DNA of 64,000 bases, taken from assembly GCF_007197735.1 (NCBI RefSeq), contig NZ_CP041637.1, positions 2,203,001 to 2,267,000 of the forward strand, read 5' to 3'. The position numbers and the translations under genes were made by a program. Under the pieces are notes generated by a model. That model made no database searches and was not told where the DNA came from. It saw only the letters and a program-made list of their open reading frames with translations. Shown here in pieces: positions 8,951-18,132 of the stretch; the stretch's first letter is position 1, and every line of letters starts with the position of its first letter. This DNA comes from Formosa sediminum. Its GTDB lineage: Bacteria > Bacteroidota > Bacteroidia > Flavobacteriales > Flavobacteriaceae.

Positions 8951-9862
8951 TCAATTAAATGTTGCTCTGTATTGTAATGGTGTTTGTTGCGTATTCTTCT
9001 TAAACATAGTACTGAATGATTGGGGATATTCAAATCCCAAATCATAAGCGATTTCCTTTATGCTTAAATTAGTTGTTGAAAGCAGTTCTTTCGCTCTTTC
9101 AACTATGGATTGTTGAATATGGGTTTGCGCATTTCTGCCGGTAGTATTTTTCAATAAATCAGTCAAATAATTGGGAGAGATATTGAGTTTTTCTGCAAAA
9201 TAGTTGACCGTTGGAACACCAGATAGAGTAGCGTCACTTTTTAGGTACGCATCCATTAATACTTCCATTTTTACCACAATGTCATTATTCACAGAACTTC
9301 GTGTCAAAAACTGCCTATTGTGAAAACGCTTTGCGTAATTGAGAAGTAAGTCAATGTGCGATACTATTAAATCCTGACTATAATGGTCAATGTTATTTTT
9401 TAGTTCATCTTGCATTTGTTGCATCAGGGACATAATGATATTGTCCTCTTTTTCAGAAAGGTGAAGCGCTTCTGCGGTGGAATAGGAAAAGAATCCATAA
9501 TTACCTATAATCTTACATAATTCATAATGCCGTATAAGGTCAGGTTTAAAAACCATCATATATCCTGACACGAGGTCATCCAAAGGATTCGTGACTGAAA
9601 AGATTTGACCTGGCTTGGTAAAACTCATTACTCCTTCATCAAAATCATAATGACCTTGTCCGTACCGAAACTTACCTGAAGCCTCTTTTTTAATAGCCAC
9701 ACAATAGAAATCATAATAAAAGCTACTCCAAATTTCATTGGAATCGAATTTCAAATGCTCAAAATCAATCACGCTTATCAAAGGATGAATTGGTTTTGGC
9801 AAATTGAATAATCTATGAAGTTCAGAAATTGACTTAATTTTATATGGAGCAGCTTTTTTCAC
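8951..9862 (-). CDS. AraC-family transcriptional regulator
   Basis: 303 residues from GTG 9862, which directly follows the SDR stop; the open frame runs back to 9952 but the extra 30 residues overlap the SDR gene and look unnatural. An N-terminal cupin-like sensing domain (IYHPLISVIDFE-type start, SFTKPGQIF) is followed by the AraC double HTH at about 195-300 (NYFAEKLNISPNYL; IKEIAYDLGFEYPQSFS). It probably controls the adjacent SDR gene. Flavobacterial SDR-AraC pairs are common; the effector is unknown. Confidence 0.85.
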   Translation of the reverse strand: MKKAAPYKIKSISELHRLFNLPKPIHPLISVIDFEHLKFDSNEIWSSFYYDFYCVAIKKEASGKFRYGQGHYDFDEGVMSFTKPGQIFSVTNPLDDLVSGYMMVFKPDLIRHYELCKIIGNYGFFSYSTAEALHLSEKEDNIIMSLMQQMQDELKNNIDHYSQDLIVSHIDLLLNYAKRFHNRQFLTRSSVNNDIVVKMEVLMDAYLKSDATLSGVPTVNYFAEKLNISPNYLTDLLKNTTGRNAQTHIQQSIVERAKELLSTTNLSIKEIAYDLGFEYPQSFSTMFKKNTQQTPLQYRATFN

Positions 9863-9863
9863 A

Positions 9864-10703
9864 CTATTTTTGTTCAAAATCAGTTGATAAAGATAAGGCT
9901 TTCCATTGTTCCATTTCTTCCTTTTCGTTTTTACGAACTTCCAAAATTGCATTATAACTATCAGAACCTAAAGGAAGATGCAAGGGAGGGTTAGGCATTT
10001 CTACAAGTTTAATTACTACCTCTGCTAATTTTTTAGGATTCCCTAATTGTTTACCATCGAATCCCGTAAACTGTTCAACCTGCTTATTTAAATTATAGGT
10101 GTCAATTTTATTTTCAGAAACATTGAGTGTATCCTCATTCATGAAATTTGTACGAAATGTTCCTGGAGCAAGGATAGTTACTTTTATGCCAAATGGTGCA
10201 ACTTCTTGAGCAAGTGCTTCAGATAGTCCAATAACCGCGTATTTAGATGCACTATAGCTTCCGTTAGCGGGATAACTCATATAGCCCATTATAGATGCCG
10301 TATTGATAATATGCCCCGATTTTTGCTTGCGTAGGTGTGGTAAAACATTTCTGATGATATGGGTCATTGCAAAGATATTAACATCCATTGTTTTTCTAAA
10401 CTCGGCATCACTTATTTCTTCTATATTACCCAAGAGGTTATACCCTGCATTATTGACCACAACATCTATTTGTCCAAATTCATATATGCCTTTTAAAATC
10501 GCATTTTTAACATTTTTTTCATTGGTGATGTCCAGCTTTATTGGAAGCAAATTTCCTTCGTGTTCTTCAATTTTATCTATAAGTTTGTGCGTATTTCGAG
10601 AAGTTGCAATGACTTTATCGCCATTACTCAAAACTGCTTTTGTGATTTCAAGTCCCATCCCTTTAGACGCTCCTGTAATGAACCAAACTTTCTTTTTACT
10701 CAT
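9864..10703 (-). CDS. SDR-family oxidoreductase
   Basis: 279 residues, classical short-chain dehydrogenase: nucleotide motif TGASKGMG (about 11-18), NNAG (about 86-89), catalytic Ser in the NTASIMG stretch and the SYSASK (Tyr-x-x-x-Lys) pair near 150. Cytosolic NAD(P)H-dependent oxidation or reduction of an unknown carbonyl/alcohol. Upstream gene of the AraC regulator with a 1-bp gap. A TAAATTTG box on the minus strand at 10720-10727 fits the Bacteroidota -7 element, but no well-spaced -33 element was seen. Confidence 0.88.
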   Translation of the reverse strand: MSKKKVWFITGASKGMGLEITKAVLSNGDKVIATSRNTHKLIDKIEEHEGNLLPIKLDITNEKNVKNAILKGIYEFGQIDVVVNNAGYNLLGNIEEISDAEFRKTMDVNIFAMTHIIRNVLPHLRKQKSGHIINTASIMGYMSYPANGSYSASKYAVIGLSEALAQEVAPFGIKVTILAPGTFRTNFMNEDTLNVSENKIDTYNLNKQVEQFTGFDGKQLGNPKKLAEVVIKLVEMPNPPLHLPLGSDSYNAILEVRKNEKEEMEQWKALSLSTDFEQK

Positions 10704-10845
10704 AATATTTGTTTTTTTACAAATTTACGGAGCATAAAGGTTTAGAAAGTTTTCAAATTAAGGATAAACGTATTAAGATTCAAGATTACAGATGGTTTTT
10801 CTCAAATGTCTAGTCCTGAAATATGGCTACAGGTTAAAATTGTTT

Positions 10846-11715
10846 TTAAGCTGATAATTTATATACCATATTCGGTGTTTTATAATCTAAAGATAAATGT
10901 AATCTTATTTCGTTGTATAGATTAATTGCATTTTTTGTAGCTCTCTTGGCGTGGGCCACGTTATCAAAGGTTTGGTCAAGATAAAATTCATCTTTTAGTA
11001 TGCCATTTACCCGCTCTGCCATAGCATTTTCGTAACAATGATTTTCTTCCGTCATACTAATATCTATCTTTTTTCTTTTTAATATTTGCGTGTATACATT
11101 GCTACAATACTGTATGCCTCTATCGGAGTGATATATAAGTTTCTTTGTGTTTTTAGCTTGATATATAGCTTTGTTTAAAGCTCTGACACATCCTTTTAAT
11201 TCTAGGCTATCACTTAGGTCATATCCTACAATTTTCCTAGAATACATATCTGTTATTAGTGCTAAGTAACAAAATCCTTTAATGGTTCTTATGTAGGTAA
11301 TATCGCTTACCCACACCTGATTTGGCTTTGTAATTTCCATATTTTTTATCAGGTTATTGTATTTATAAAAACGATGATAAGAGTTTGTAGTTCTAGCACT
11401 AGTTTTCTTTCTTAGTGTAAGCATATTATACTTTCTAAGTACGCTAAATAAAGAGTCTCTGCCGACTTTAAGATTGGCATTGTAAAACTCATTTTCTAAC
11501 GATCTAATGAGTTTACGTACACCTTCTCTAGGAAGAGATTTGCGTCTTTTCTTGACTATATTAATAACTTGTTGTTCTAGTTTTAAACGCTTATCAGCTC
11601 TGCATTTAAACTTATAATAGGCATCTCGTTTTAGTCCAAAACAACTGGTAATAGTCGATAAAGAAACAAATCCCTTAGCTTTATCTTTTGCTTTTATTAA
11701 GGCTTGGTATTTAGT
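10846..11715 (-). CDS. IS3 transposase OrfB (made by -1 frameshift)
   Basis: About 289 residues after frameshifting at the A9 run (11715-11723 on the minus strand). There is no suitable ATG in the first third; ATG 11424 is internal. HTH-like region, then the rve integrase core with DDE: VWVSDITYI, IYHSDRGIQY and NAMAERVNGILKDEF. No internal stop, so it looks functional as the OrfAB fusion, the usual active form in this family. Confidence 0.85.
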   Translation of the reverse strand, partial: TKYQALIKAKDKAKGFVSLSTITSCFGLKRDAYYKFKCRADKRLKLEQQVINIVKKRRKSLPREGVRKLIRSLENEFYNANLKVGRDSLFSVLRKYNMLTLRKKTSARTTNSYHRFYKYNNLIKNMEITKPNQVWVSDITYIRTIKGFCYLALITDMYSRKIVGYDLSDSLELKGCVRALNKAIYQAKNTKKLIYHSDRGIQYCSNVYTQILKRKKIDISMTEENHCYENAMAERVNGILKDEFYLDQTFDNVAHAKRATKNAINLYNEIRLHLSLDYKTPNMVYKLSA

Positions 11716-12068
11716 TTTTTTTTGAGCTGTTGGATGTTTTTGTATCCTAATTTTTCAGCGGCTACTTCTAGGTAAGATTCATCTACCATTGCATCGAGAT
11801 CTTTTTTAAGTAGTAGTTTTTTAAGTTGTTCTACTTCTTTTTGTAGCGCTTTAATTCTAGTAATTTCGTCTTTTGTTTCCACTTTTACTCTGGTGTTCAT
11901 TAAGTCTTTACGTTCATACTTTTTAATCCACTCGTTAACAGTTGTAGGAGCGATGGAGTAGAGCTTACACAATTCACTCTTAGTGTATTTTCCTGTTGTA
12001 AGTTCGGCTAAAATTTTCAATTTAAAAGGTTCACTGTACCTTCTAATTACTTTGTCATTTCTATACAT
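11697..12068 (-). CDS. IS3 OrfA (HTH and leucine zipper)
   Basis: 123 residues from ATG 12068: HTH (SEPFKLKILAELTTGKYTKS; YSIAPTTVNEWIKKY) then a heptad-rich coiled coil (ALQKEVEQLKKLLLKKD) that multimerises the transposase. It ends QLKKKLNTKP; the AAA AAA AAA codons form the slippery run from which the ribosome can enter the OrfB frame. Confidence 0.85.
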   Translation of the reverse strand: MYRNDKVIRRYSEPFKLKILAELTTGKYTKSELCKLYSIAPTTVNEWIKKYERKDLMNTRVKVETKDEITRIKALQKEVEQLKKLLLKKDLDAMVDESYLEVAAEKLGYKNIQQLKKKLNTKP

Positions 12069-12118
12069 AATGTTTAAAATTATGTAGCCTTTATTCAGGA
12101 CGGGTCATTATGTTTGCT

Positions 12119-12243
12119 AACGTGTTTGTATATGGTTTGTTACGTGGTTTAAGCAACTAATTTAGTAAATAATTACCGACCAAGAAAGTCCGCGAGGACT
12201 TTCGTAAGTAGGCTAGAACAAGCAATAAATTATATACGGTGTT
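12119..12243 (-). repeat. attC-like site 1
   Basis: 125 bp. Cassette 1 ends pair as GTTAGCAAA / TTTGCTAAC. Central stem GAAAGTCC/GGACTTTC. It is the last full site before the IS3 element on the left. Confidence 0.85.
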
Positions 12244-12254
12244 AGCAAACGTAT

Positions 12255-13865
12255 TTAATTATCATAGTATTCAATGTTTGTATTAATATCTAGCCAACCT
12301 TTTCTTCGTTCTCTCGTTATTCTATAAAATGAGTTGGTTTCCTGATTGATATTTTGATATTGTACCGTTTTATGCCTTGGAAAAATGCCAACTTTATTTT
12401 TTTTGTAAAAATAGACTAAGCCATCTTTAGGGTTATATGTGATAGATTTATAATTAATAGGTAAAATAGTTTCATTTTTAATTGTTTCTGGAAAATATAT
12501 AAAAGGATTTGTTATATCAGCTATTGTGTCATATTTAGAACTGCTATATTCATATTTATAAATACCACTTCTGTTTCTCCTTGTGACTATTAGATAATTT
12601 GGATTTATGTATTTTTCTCCTGTAAAATCAATGTTAGTATCCCAATAGGTTTTATTTGAGTTGTTAAGGAAAGTTACTATATCTCTTTTTTTTACGCCTT
12701 CTAATTTAAAATCTTTTCTTTTGCCTTGATTAGAAAAAGCTTCACCTTCTATTCTTTTTATGATATGTGATTTTTCATATTTATCATATTCAACTATATA
12801 TTTTTCATAAGAAACTGTTCCGCACACTGAATATGATTTTTTGGGGAATTTATCAATAATTTTCAATTCAGAATCATAATAACTAGCTCCTTTGTTGGTC
12901 AAAACTTCTAAACCACTTCTATATAGATAAGCACTTTTAACGGAGTCAATTTCTATCTTTTCATAATAGGAATTGAAAATATCGATTTGTTTTTTATTTT
13001 TACCAATAATGAAAAACTGATTATGCATAATGGTTTCGTATTCCGCTTTAAGTAAATTTTCGTTAAACGTATTTACTAATTCATAGTTGTTATTTTTGTT
13101 TTTTAAAAGAGTGGCAAACTCTTCATAATCATACCTTTCGAACGTTTCTAAGTAATTTGTTTTGTACAGTAAAGTATTTTTTATACTACTTATTCCATCA
13201 TCATTAGATATTAAATAGTCATTCTCTACTAAGGGAAGGAATAAAAACTCTTGGGAGTCTCCATCATTCAATAAATAGATATGCTTATTGTTGCCTAAAT
13301 CTAAGACAATAGTCGTAAAATATTCTGCGTTATAAACTCTCCATTTTTCTTCATTGTCAGTCTCACGATAAGTTCTAGAAGAACCTAAACCACCACTAAA
13401 TTCTTTTTTATTAAAATAAAGTTCTTGAATAACTGATAGCGATTTGTTTATAAATTTTAGAATTAATTTATTTGTGTCTTCACCGTACTTAAACCAATTA
13501 TTATTAATCTCTATTTCATATTTTAGTAGGTCATTAATATTTGTTTTTTTTATCTGGGTTAGACGTAATATAACATCATTTTCAGCTAGTTTTATTTCTT
13601 CTAAAGTTACAATATCGTTATCATATTCTAAATCGGTTGAAATAAAAATATTATCAGAGTTGTCATTAAATTCTAAATAAACTTCTATAAATTGATTTTT
13701 ATTTTTTTCTTCAAATAATCTTAAGTTTATATCATCTTTATTATAAATTATCAAATCAATGTTAGTTAAATTTACAGTTTGCTGAGAGAAACAAAATTTT
13801 GATTTTATTAATAAAACTAAAAAAATGAAAATCAGTTTTAAATGAATGTTCTTATTCTGTATCAT
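12255..13865 (-). CDS. Cassette 1: secreted protein of unknown function
   Basis: 536 residues with an N-terminal signal (IFIFLVLLIKSKFCFSQ). The rest is Asn/Lys/Tyr-rich and predicted beta-rich, with a C-terminal KVGIF and KGWLDINTN pattern reminiscent of WG-type repeats. No catalytic motif recognised. It fills the cassette almost completely, starting 10 bp after the boundary and ending 11 bp before its site. Function unknown; envelope or secreted location inferred from the signal peptide. Confidence 0.75.
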   Translation of the reverse strand: MIQNKNIHLKLIFIFLVLLIKSKFCFSQQTVNLTNIDLIIYNKDDINLRLFEEKNKNQFIEVYLEFNDNSDNIFISTDLEYDNDIVTLEEIKLAENDVILRLTQIKKTNINDLLKYEIEINNNWFKYGEDTNKLILKFINKSLSVIQELYFNKKEFSGGLGSSRTYRETDNEEKWRVYNAEYFTTIVLDLGNNKHIYLLNDGDSQEFLFLPLVENDYLISNDDGISSIKNTLLYKTNYLETFERYDYEEFATLLKNKNNNYELVNTFNENLLKAEYETIMHNQFFIIGKNKKQIDIFNSYYEKIEIDSVKSAYLYRSGLEVLTNKGASYYDSELKIIDKFPKKSYSVCGTVSYEKYIVEYDKYEKSHIIKRIEGEAFSNQGKRKDFKLEGVKKRDIVTFLNNSNKTYWDTNIDFTGEKYINPNYLIVTRRNRSGIYKYEYSSSKYDTIADITNPFIYFPETIKNETILPINYKSITYNPKDGLVYFYKKNKVGIFPRHKTVQYQNINQETNSFYRITRERRKGWLDINTNIEYYDN

Positions 13866-13874
13866 ATGTTTGCT

Positions 13875-13999
13875 AACGTGTTTGTGTATGATTAGTGGCG
13901 TGTTTAAGCAACTAATTTAGTAAATAATTACCGACAAATAAAGTCCGCGAGGACTTTCGTAAGTAGGCGAGAAGCTAGCAATAAATTATATACGGTGTT
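13875..13999 (-). repeat. attC-like site 2
   Basis: 125 bp; cassette ends GTTGCCAAC / GTTTGCAAC (one mismatch). Stem AAAGTCC/GGACTTT. Follows higA. Confidence 0.85.
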
Positions 14000-14018
14000 G
14001 CCAACTGGCTTTTTTCAA

Positions 14019-14375
14019 TTAATAATCTTGAATTAAAACTTCAGTAGGGATATGTAGAGTAGTGTTTAGTTTTCTAATCATATCTAGAGTCAGTTTTCTT
14101 TTTTTATTCAAAATTTCGCTAACTCTGCTTTTAAATCCAACAACTTCTGCTAAATCCTTTTGTTTCATTCCCATTTGTTCCATTCTGAATTTAATTGCTT
14201 CTATTGGGTCAGGCATTCCGATTGGGAATTGTTCATTTTCATATCTATCAATCAAAATTGACAGGATTTCCAATTCGTCTCCATCTTCCGTTCCTTTTTT
14301 TGCATCAAAAATTTCCTCAAGTCTGTTGAGTGCGTTTTGATAGTCTTTTTCGTTTCTAATTGGTAATATTTTCAT
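14019..14375 (-). CDS. higA: Cassette 2: HigA-type antitoxin (XRE family)
   Basis: 118 residues. The C-terminal half is an XRE-type HTH (MKQKDLAEVVGFKSRVSEIL). The N-terminal part (EKDYQNALNRLEEIF) is typical of HigA proteins encoded downstream of HigB. It neutralises HigB and represses the pair. The gene begins 2 bp after higB. Toxin-antitoxin cassettes are well known in sedentary chromosomal integrons, where they are thought to stabilise the array. Confidence 0.85.
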   Translation of the reverse strand: MKILPIRNEKDYQNALNRLEEIFDAKKGTEDGDELEILSILIDRYENEQFPIGMPDPIEAIKFRMEQMGMKQKDLAEVVGFKSRVSEILNKKRKLTLDMIRKLNTTLHIPTEVLIQDY

Positions 14376-14377
14376 AA

Positions 14378-14671
14378 TTAGATATTATTTGCGTCAATTT
14401 TATCATATTCAGCGTGAGTTCCAATAAACCTTATCCAACATATTCCGTATTCAAAATTAAATTTTACAATCAAACGATAATTATTACCTTTAATATTGTA
14501 AACAATTCGATTGTCTTTTAAAATACTAGCACTCGGATATTCACTTTTTAATTCGTTAATATTGTTCCATTCGGATTTTTCAGTTTCTCTATACCACGAT
14601 TTTAATTGTTCTTCACAATCAGCGTGTTTTTCCCAAAAATCTCGTAAAGTTCGTTTTGCGATTACTCTCAC
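14378..14671 (-). CDS. higB: Cassette 2: HigB-type mRNA interferase toxin
   Basis: 97 residues from GTG 14671, RelE/HigB fold: AKRTLRDFWEKHADCEEQLK at the start, then a KGNNYRLIVKFNFEYGICWI beta region and IGTHAEYDKID near the end, a HigB signature. Ribosome-dependent mRNA cleavage is known for the family. First gene of the pair, with a palindrome 37 bp upstream. Confidence 0.87.
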   Translation of the reverse strand: MRVIAKRTLRDFWEKHADCEEQLKSWYRETEKSEWNNINELKSEYPSASILKDNRIVYNIKGNNYRLIVKFNFEYGICWIRFIGTHAEYDKIDANNI

Positions 14672-14707
14672 ATTATAATTGTTTGACGCAAAGATAACAA
14701 AAAAAAG

Positions 14708-14722
14708 TTACCAATTTGGTAA
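14708..14722. promoter_or_regulatory. Probable HigA operator
   Basis: TTACCAATTTGGTAA, a 15-bp palindrome with one central unpaired base, 37-51 bp upstream of the higB start. Position and symmetry suit autorepression by HigA. Note the similar TTTACC/GGTAAA half sites in cassette 4. Confidence 0.55.
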
Positions 14723-14754
14723 TTAGTTCGGTTTTTTTAGCTTGTTTGCAACGG

Positions 14755-16417
14755 CAGTCTGTCTAATAACTTGCTGCGTTTTTATATATTTCTACTAAAA
14801 TACAGTTTTTTCTATTAGACGTGAGCTAAGATTCTATATTTTGAATTTTGTTTGTAGGGTTCTTCAAAACTTGTTAGAATAGCTGTAAAAAGCCTAATTA
14901 AAGATCTGTGAGCTTGAACACGAGGTGTATTTGTTTTTCTAAAGATATTCCAAATTCTTTTTAAGTTATAGGCAATAAACATAAATCCTACATCTGCACT
15001 AGCACGTTGTATCGTTTTTTTTAGTCATAATATGATCAAAACTCCACTGGCGTTTTATGGTTCCGTATGGATGCTCTACAATGGCTTGGCGTTTTTTGTA
15101 AGCATCAGGATTTTGCAATACGCTCTTTACGTTGGCTTCAATATATTTATGGAATTCACTGCGCTGTACTACTTTTCCATTTACTTTAGACGTGGTGCAT
15201 AATGCTCTTGCGGGGCAAGCTTTACATTTGGTTGTTTTATATTGTTTGAAGTTGTAATTACGAGCTTTATAGATACTTCCATTACTTTTAAGTATATTTA
15301 CTTCCGGGCAGGTATAGGTGTCGTGTTCTTTATTATATTTAAAATGTTCTGAGTTATAGTTAGGGTCTGGAGCTTGCGATGCTCTTCCTATTCCAGGAAT
15401 AGCAACAAGGGTTTTAATACCCAGTTTATTAGCAGTTTTAAATTCACTTCCTGTATGATATCCTTTGTCGTATAGCGCCGTAAATGTATTTGTCCCTAGA
15501 ATGGTTTTAGCTCTCTGTAACATCTGTCCCATAGCTTTGGAGTCATTTTTATTGGTAACCAAGTAGTCGAACGGAATATTGTGATCTGCGTCCACAGTAG
15601 ATTGTACACAGTAAGCAACTTCAGTAATATTGTTACGCACAATTAAATGCTTGCTATCGGGATCAGAGGTAGAAATTTGTGGTTCTCCAGAGGCATTCAG
15701 CTGTACATTTAGTTTTTCGTATTCTTTTCTACGACCTTGATGCTTATCAATATTCTTCTTAATATCTTCTTTCTCATTTTCACTATCACTTTGCTCAAGA
15801 GCTTTGTTATATTGCTCTAATTTATTGTCAATATAATCTATGTGACGCTGTATTTTCTTTTTATTAAAATTGTTTTTCTTACTATTCTGAGCTCTAAACT
15901 TAGTACTGTCTCCTGCTATAAGTGTAGCTCCGATAAGCCCAAAATTGCGTGCAATTTGCACGGTAGCAAAGAACACTTTTTTAATAGCTTTTGCATTATC
16001 TTTTCTGAAGTTACTGATGGTGTTGTGGTCTGGGGTTAGCGATTCAAGCAGCCACATGACTTCAATGTTACGCCTGCATTTTTTTTCTAATTGTCTTGAA
16101 GAACGCATACGGTTCATGTATCCGTAGATGTAAAGTTTGAGAAGAACAGCTGGGTTATAGGCCGGAGGACCGTTTTCGGTAAAGTCTGAACGGAATCCTA
16201 GTTCTGCAAGGTTAAGTGAATCTACAAATTGATCTATAGACCTTACGCTGTTCTCAGATTCTATAGAATCTTCAAGAGAAACAGGAAAAAGGCAGGTCTG
16301 TTTTCGGTCTTTTCCAAGTATGAATTTCATAACTAAAAAATACAAAAATCACCTGTAAATTACTTGAGAACTTCTTAAAAATATAACTGAAAAAAGGAAT
16401 AGTTATTAGACAGTCTG
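14755..16417 (-). mobile_element. IS1182-family element inserted in attC-like site 3
   Basis: 1663 bp. Terminal inverted repeats CAGTCTGTCTAATAACT (left) and its complement at 16401-16417 with one mismatch. Flanked by the direct repeat ACGG (14751-14754 and 16418-16421), a 4-bp target duplication. Removing the IS and one ACGG restores a normal site start AACGGTTTTGTATAAG. Confidence 0.92.
14815..16330 (-). pseudogene. IS1182-family transposase, frameshifted
   Basis: Start ATG 16330 (MKFILGKDRKQTCLF). The first 440 or so residues match IS1182-type transposases (SLTPDHNTISNFR; AGDSTKFRAQNSKKNN; HPYGTIKRQWSF). In an A-rich run near 15010-15018 the frame shifts to a TAG at 14999. In the neighbouring frame the usual C-terminus (SADVGFMFIAYNLKRIWNIF) continues to 14815. 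Either a real frameshift mutation or a slippage-dependent product; probably inactive. Confidence 0.8.
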
Positions 16418-16541
16418 ACGGTTTTGTATAAGATTAGTTGCGTGGTTTAAGCACCTAATGTAGCAAAATACAAACCGAATAGAAAATCCGCGAGGATTTT
16501 CATAAGTAGGCTTGCACTAGCAATTAATTTTATACGGTGTT
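16418..16541 (-). repeat. attC-like site 3 (split by IS1182)
   Basis: The first five bases are at 14750-14754, the rest here. Identical to sites 22 and 23, which belong to copies of the same cassette. Stem GAAAATCC/GGATTTTC; cassette ends GTTGGCATT / AATGCCAAC. Confidence 0.85.
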
Positions 16542-16680
16542 GGCATTTCGTTGTTTTTTTATTTAGGTTTCTGTTTACTCGACTTAATTCAATTTTATGT
16601 TTTTCTTGCGTTTGAGTAAATTCGGTCAGATATTTATTCCGCAAACTTTTTCAATTCCAGTTCCTTAAATATTCTAAACG

Positions 16681-16848
16681 TCAGAATGAGATTTTTTTTT
16701 TAGATTTAATTTGTCCTGTTATTAACAATGCAATTCCTCCTCCGACTAAAAATCCAGTAAGAAAATCAGTTCCATCATTTTCAAATGAAAACTGCAAAAT
16801 AATTCCGATTATTAACATTATTAAACCAATTATTCTTATTCTATTCAT
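16681..16848 (-). CDS. Cassette 3: 55-residue membrane protein (copy 1 of 3)
   Basis: ATG 16848. MNRIRIIGLIMLIIGIILQF then SFENDGTD and a second hydrophobic stretch FLVGGGIALLITG: two TM helices, a short inner-membrane protein of unknown role. It ends KSKKKISF because of a ten-A run; the copy in cassette 22 has nine A and ends KSKKKSHSDV. Upstream in the cassette there is a decayed ORF (about 16936-17060) starting MSNLKDIK and then TAG. Confidence 0.6.
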   Translation of the reverse strand: MNRIRIIGLIMLIIGIILQFSFENDGTDFLTGFLVGGGIALLITGQIKSKKKISF

Positions 16849-17094
16849 AATATATTTTTTTATTCAGTTTCAGATTCCGCAAACGAGCTAAAAGTCAAAC
16901 ATCTTTTTTTTAATCACTCTTTTTATACAGCTTTAAATTCTCATTTACTTTTTATTAAAATAGTGTTTTTATAATTTCTCAATGCCTTGTAATTCAGCCA
17001 AATTTGAGTCATTCGTATATTTTTCAATTATCTATTTTATGTCTTTTAAATTACTCATAATTGTAATTTTTAACGGTTCTGCTCAATGAATGCC

Positions 17095-17217
17095 AACGTG
17101 TTTGTGTATGAGCAGTAGCGGATTATGTGCGACAGCCTTTCGATTAGCAATATACTTTATTAAAATGAAAAACGGTTTAAGTAATTACCTAAACCGCTAT
17201 TACTTATACACGTTGTT
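17095..17217 (-). repeat. attC-like site 4
   Basis: 123 bp; ends GTTGGCAGC / GCTGCCAAC. A distinct inner sequence with arms AGTAGCGG / CCGCTATT and stem CGGTTTA/TAAACCG. The closest relative is site 0. Confidence 0.85.
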
Positions 17218-17240
17218 GGCAGCTGGGCTTTTTTACGTCA

Positions 17241-18050
17241 TTATTCGTGTTCAAAAAATCGCTTGTTCATTGTTGAAATTACATTTTCTATTCCATCTTT
17301 TCTCAGCCATTCATATTCTAATGTTGAAAGATTGCCAGCTGTGTAGTGTAATTGCTTTTTGTTGTCTGTCGCAGCTTGGAAAACTACATTGGCAATGGTT
17401 TCAGGTGTATCTTTTTTTGCATTTGAATCTGCTTTCATTGCCGTGATGTATTGATTAAAAACTTCCTGATAATTTTGATGAGAAACCATTTGTGCATTAT
17501 TTCCAAAGCTAGTTTGCATATAAGCAGGAACAATTGTTTTTATATTGATTCCAAACTCATTTAGTTCGTAGCTCATTCCTTCCGTCCACGTTTCCAATGC
17601 TGATTTTGTTGCTGCATAAACTGCTACAAACGGATACGGAATATTAGCGGTTGAAGATGTAACAGTAATAATCGTTCCGCTTTTTCTTGCTCTGAAGTAA
17701 GGAAGAAATGATTTTGTAACGAGTATTGTTCCTAAGAAATTAGTGTTGATCTGTCTTGTTAATTGTTCATCGCTAGCCCCCTCAAAAGCTCCCATAAGTC
17801 CATACGCTGCATTATTGAATAATACATCTACAGGACTTATTTTTTCTGCTTCAGAAGCTACTTGAGCAATTTGCTTGGCATTATTGATGTCCAACTTCAA
17901 AAGATGAATGTTTGGTAACTCAGTAAGTTCTGTTTCTTTTTCGGGATTACGCATTGTAGCAATTACCGTCCAACCATTTGCCGCAAATAATTTGGCAGTT
18001 GCTTTTCCTAATCCTGCTGATGCACCTGTAATAAAAATTGTTTTGTCCAT
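17241..18050 (-). CDS. Cassette 4: SDR-family oxidoreductase
   Basis: 269 residues; classical SDR with TGASAGLG near 8-15, NNAAYG near 84-89 and the VYAATKSALE (Tyr-x-x-x-Lys) active site near 150. Cytosolic NAD(P)-dependent oxidoreductase, substrate unknown. It lies 82 bp downstream of a Crp/Fnr-type regulator, and a perfect 16-bp palindrome sits in that gap, so the regulator probably controls it. Confidence 0.88.
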   Translation of the reverse strand: MDKTIFITGASAGLGKATAKLFAANGWTVIATMRNPEKETELTELPNIHLLKLDINNAKQIAQVASEAEKISPVDVLFNNAAYGLMGAFEGASDEQLTRQINTNFLGTILVTKSFLPYFRARKSGTIITVTSSTANIPYPFVAVYAATKSALETWTEGMSYELNEFGINIKTIVPAYMQTSFGNNAQMVSHQNYQEVFNQYITAMKADSNAKKDTPETIANVVFQAATDNKKQLHYTAGNLSTLEYEWLRKDGIENVISTMNKRFFEHE

Positions 18051-18110
18051 TTTCTTTATTTTTTAATATAAATTGATGGTACAAAAGTGCGCAGATTAGA
18101 AATGAACCTA

Positions 18111-18126
18111 TTTACCATATGGTAAA
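18111..18126. promoter_or_regulatory. Palindromic operator upstream of SDR gene
   Basis: TTTACCATATGGTAAA, a perfect 16-bp palindrome between the Crp/Fnr stop and the SDR start (61 bp upstream of the ATG). It differs by one base from the palindrome upstream of the regulator itself. Confidence 0.6.
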
Positions 18127-18132
18127 ATCAGT

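Larger units (their letters stand above)
10807..12107 (-). mobile_element. IS3-family element (second type), apparently intact
   Basis: 1301 bp. Terminal inverted repeats are related: left TGTCTAGTCCTGAAATATGG, right (inverted) TGACCCGTCCTGAATAAAGG. It carries orfA and orfB overlapping by a -1 frame at a nine-A run. No target duplication was seen. It separates the SDR-AraC cassette from the main array: the left flank is the SDR promoter region and the right flank begins a different cassette end (TTTGCTAAC). Confidence 0.88.
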
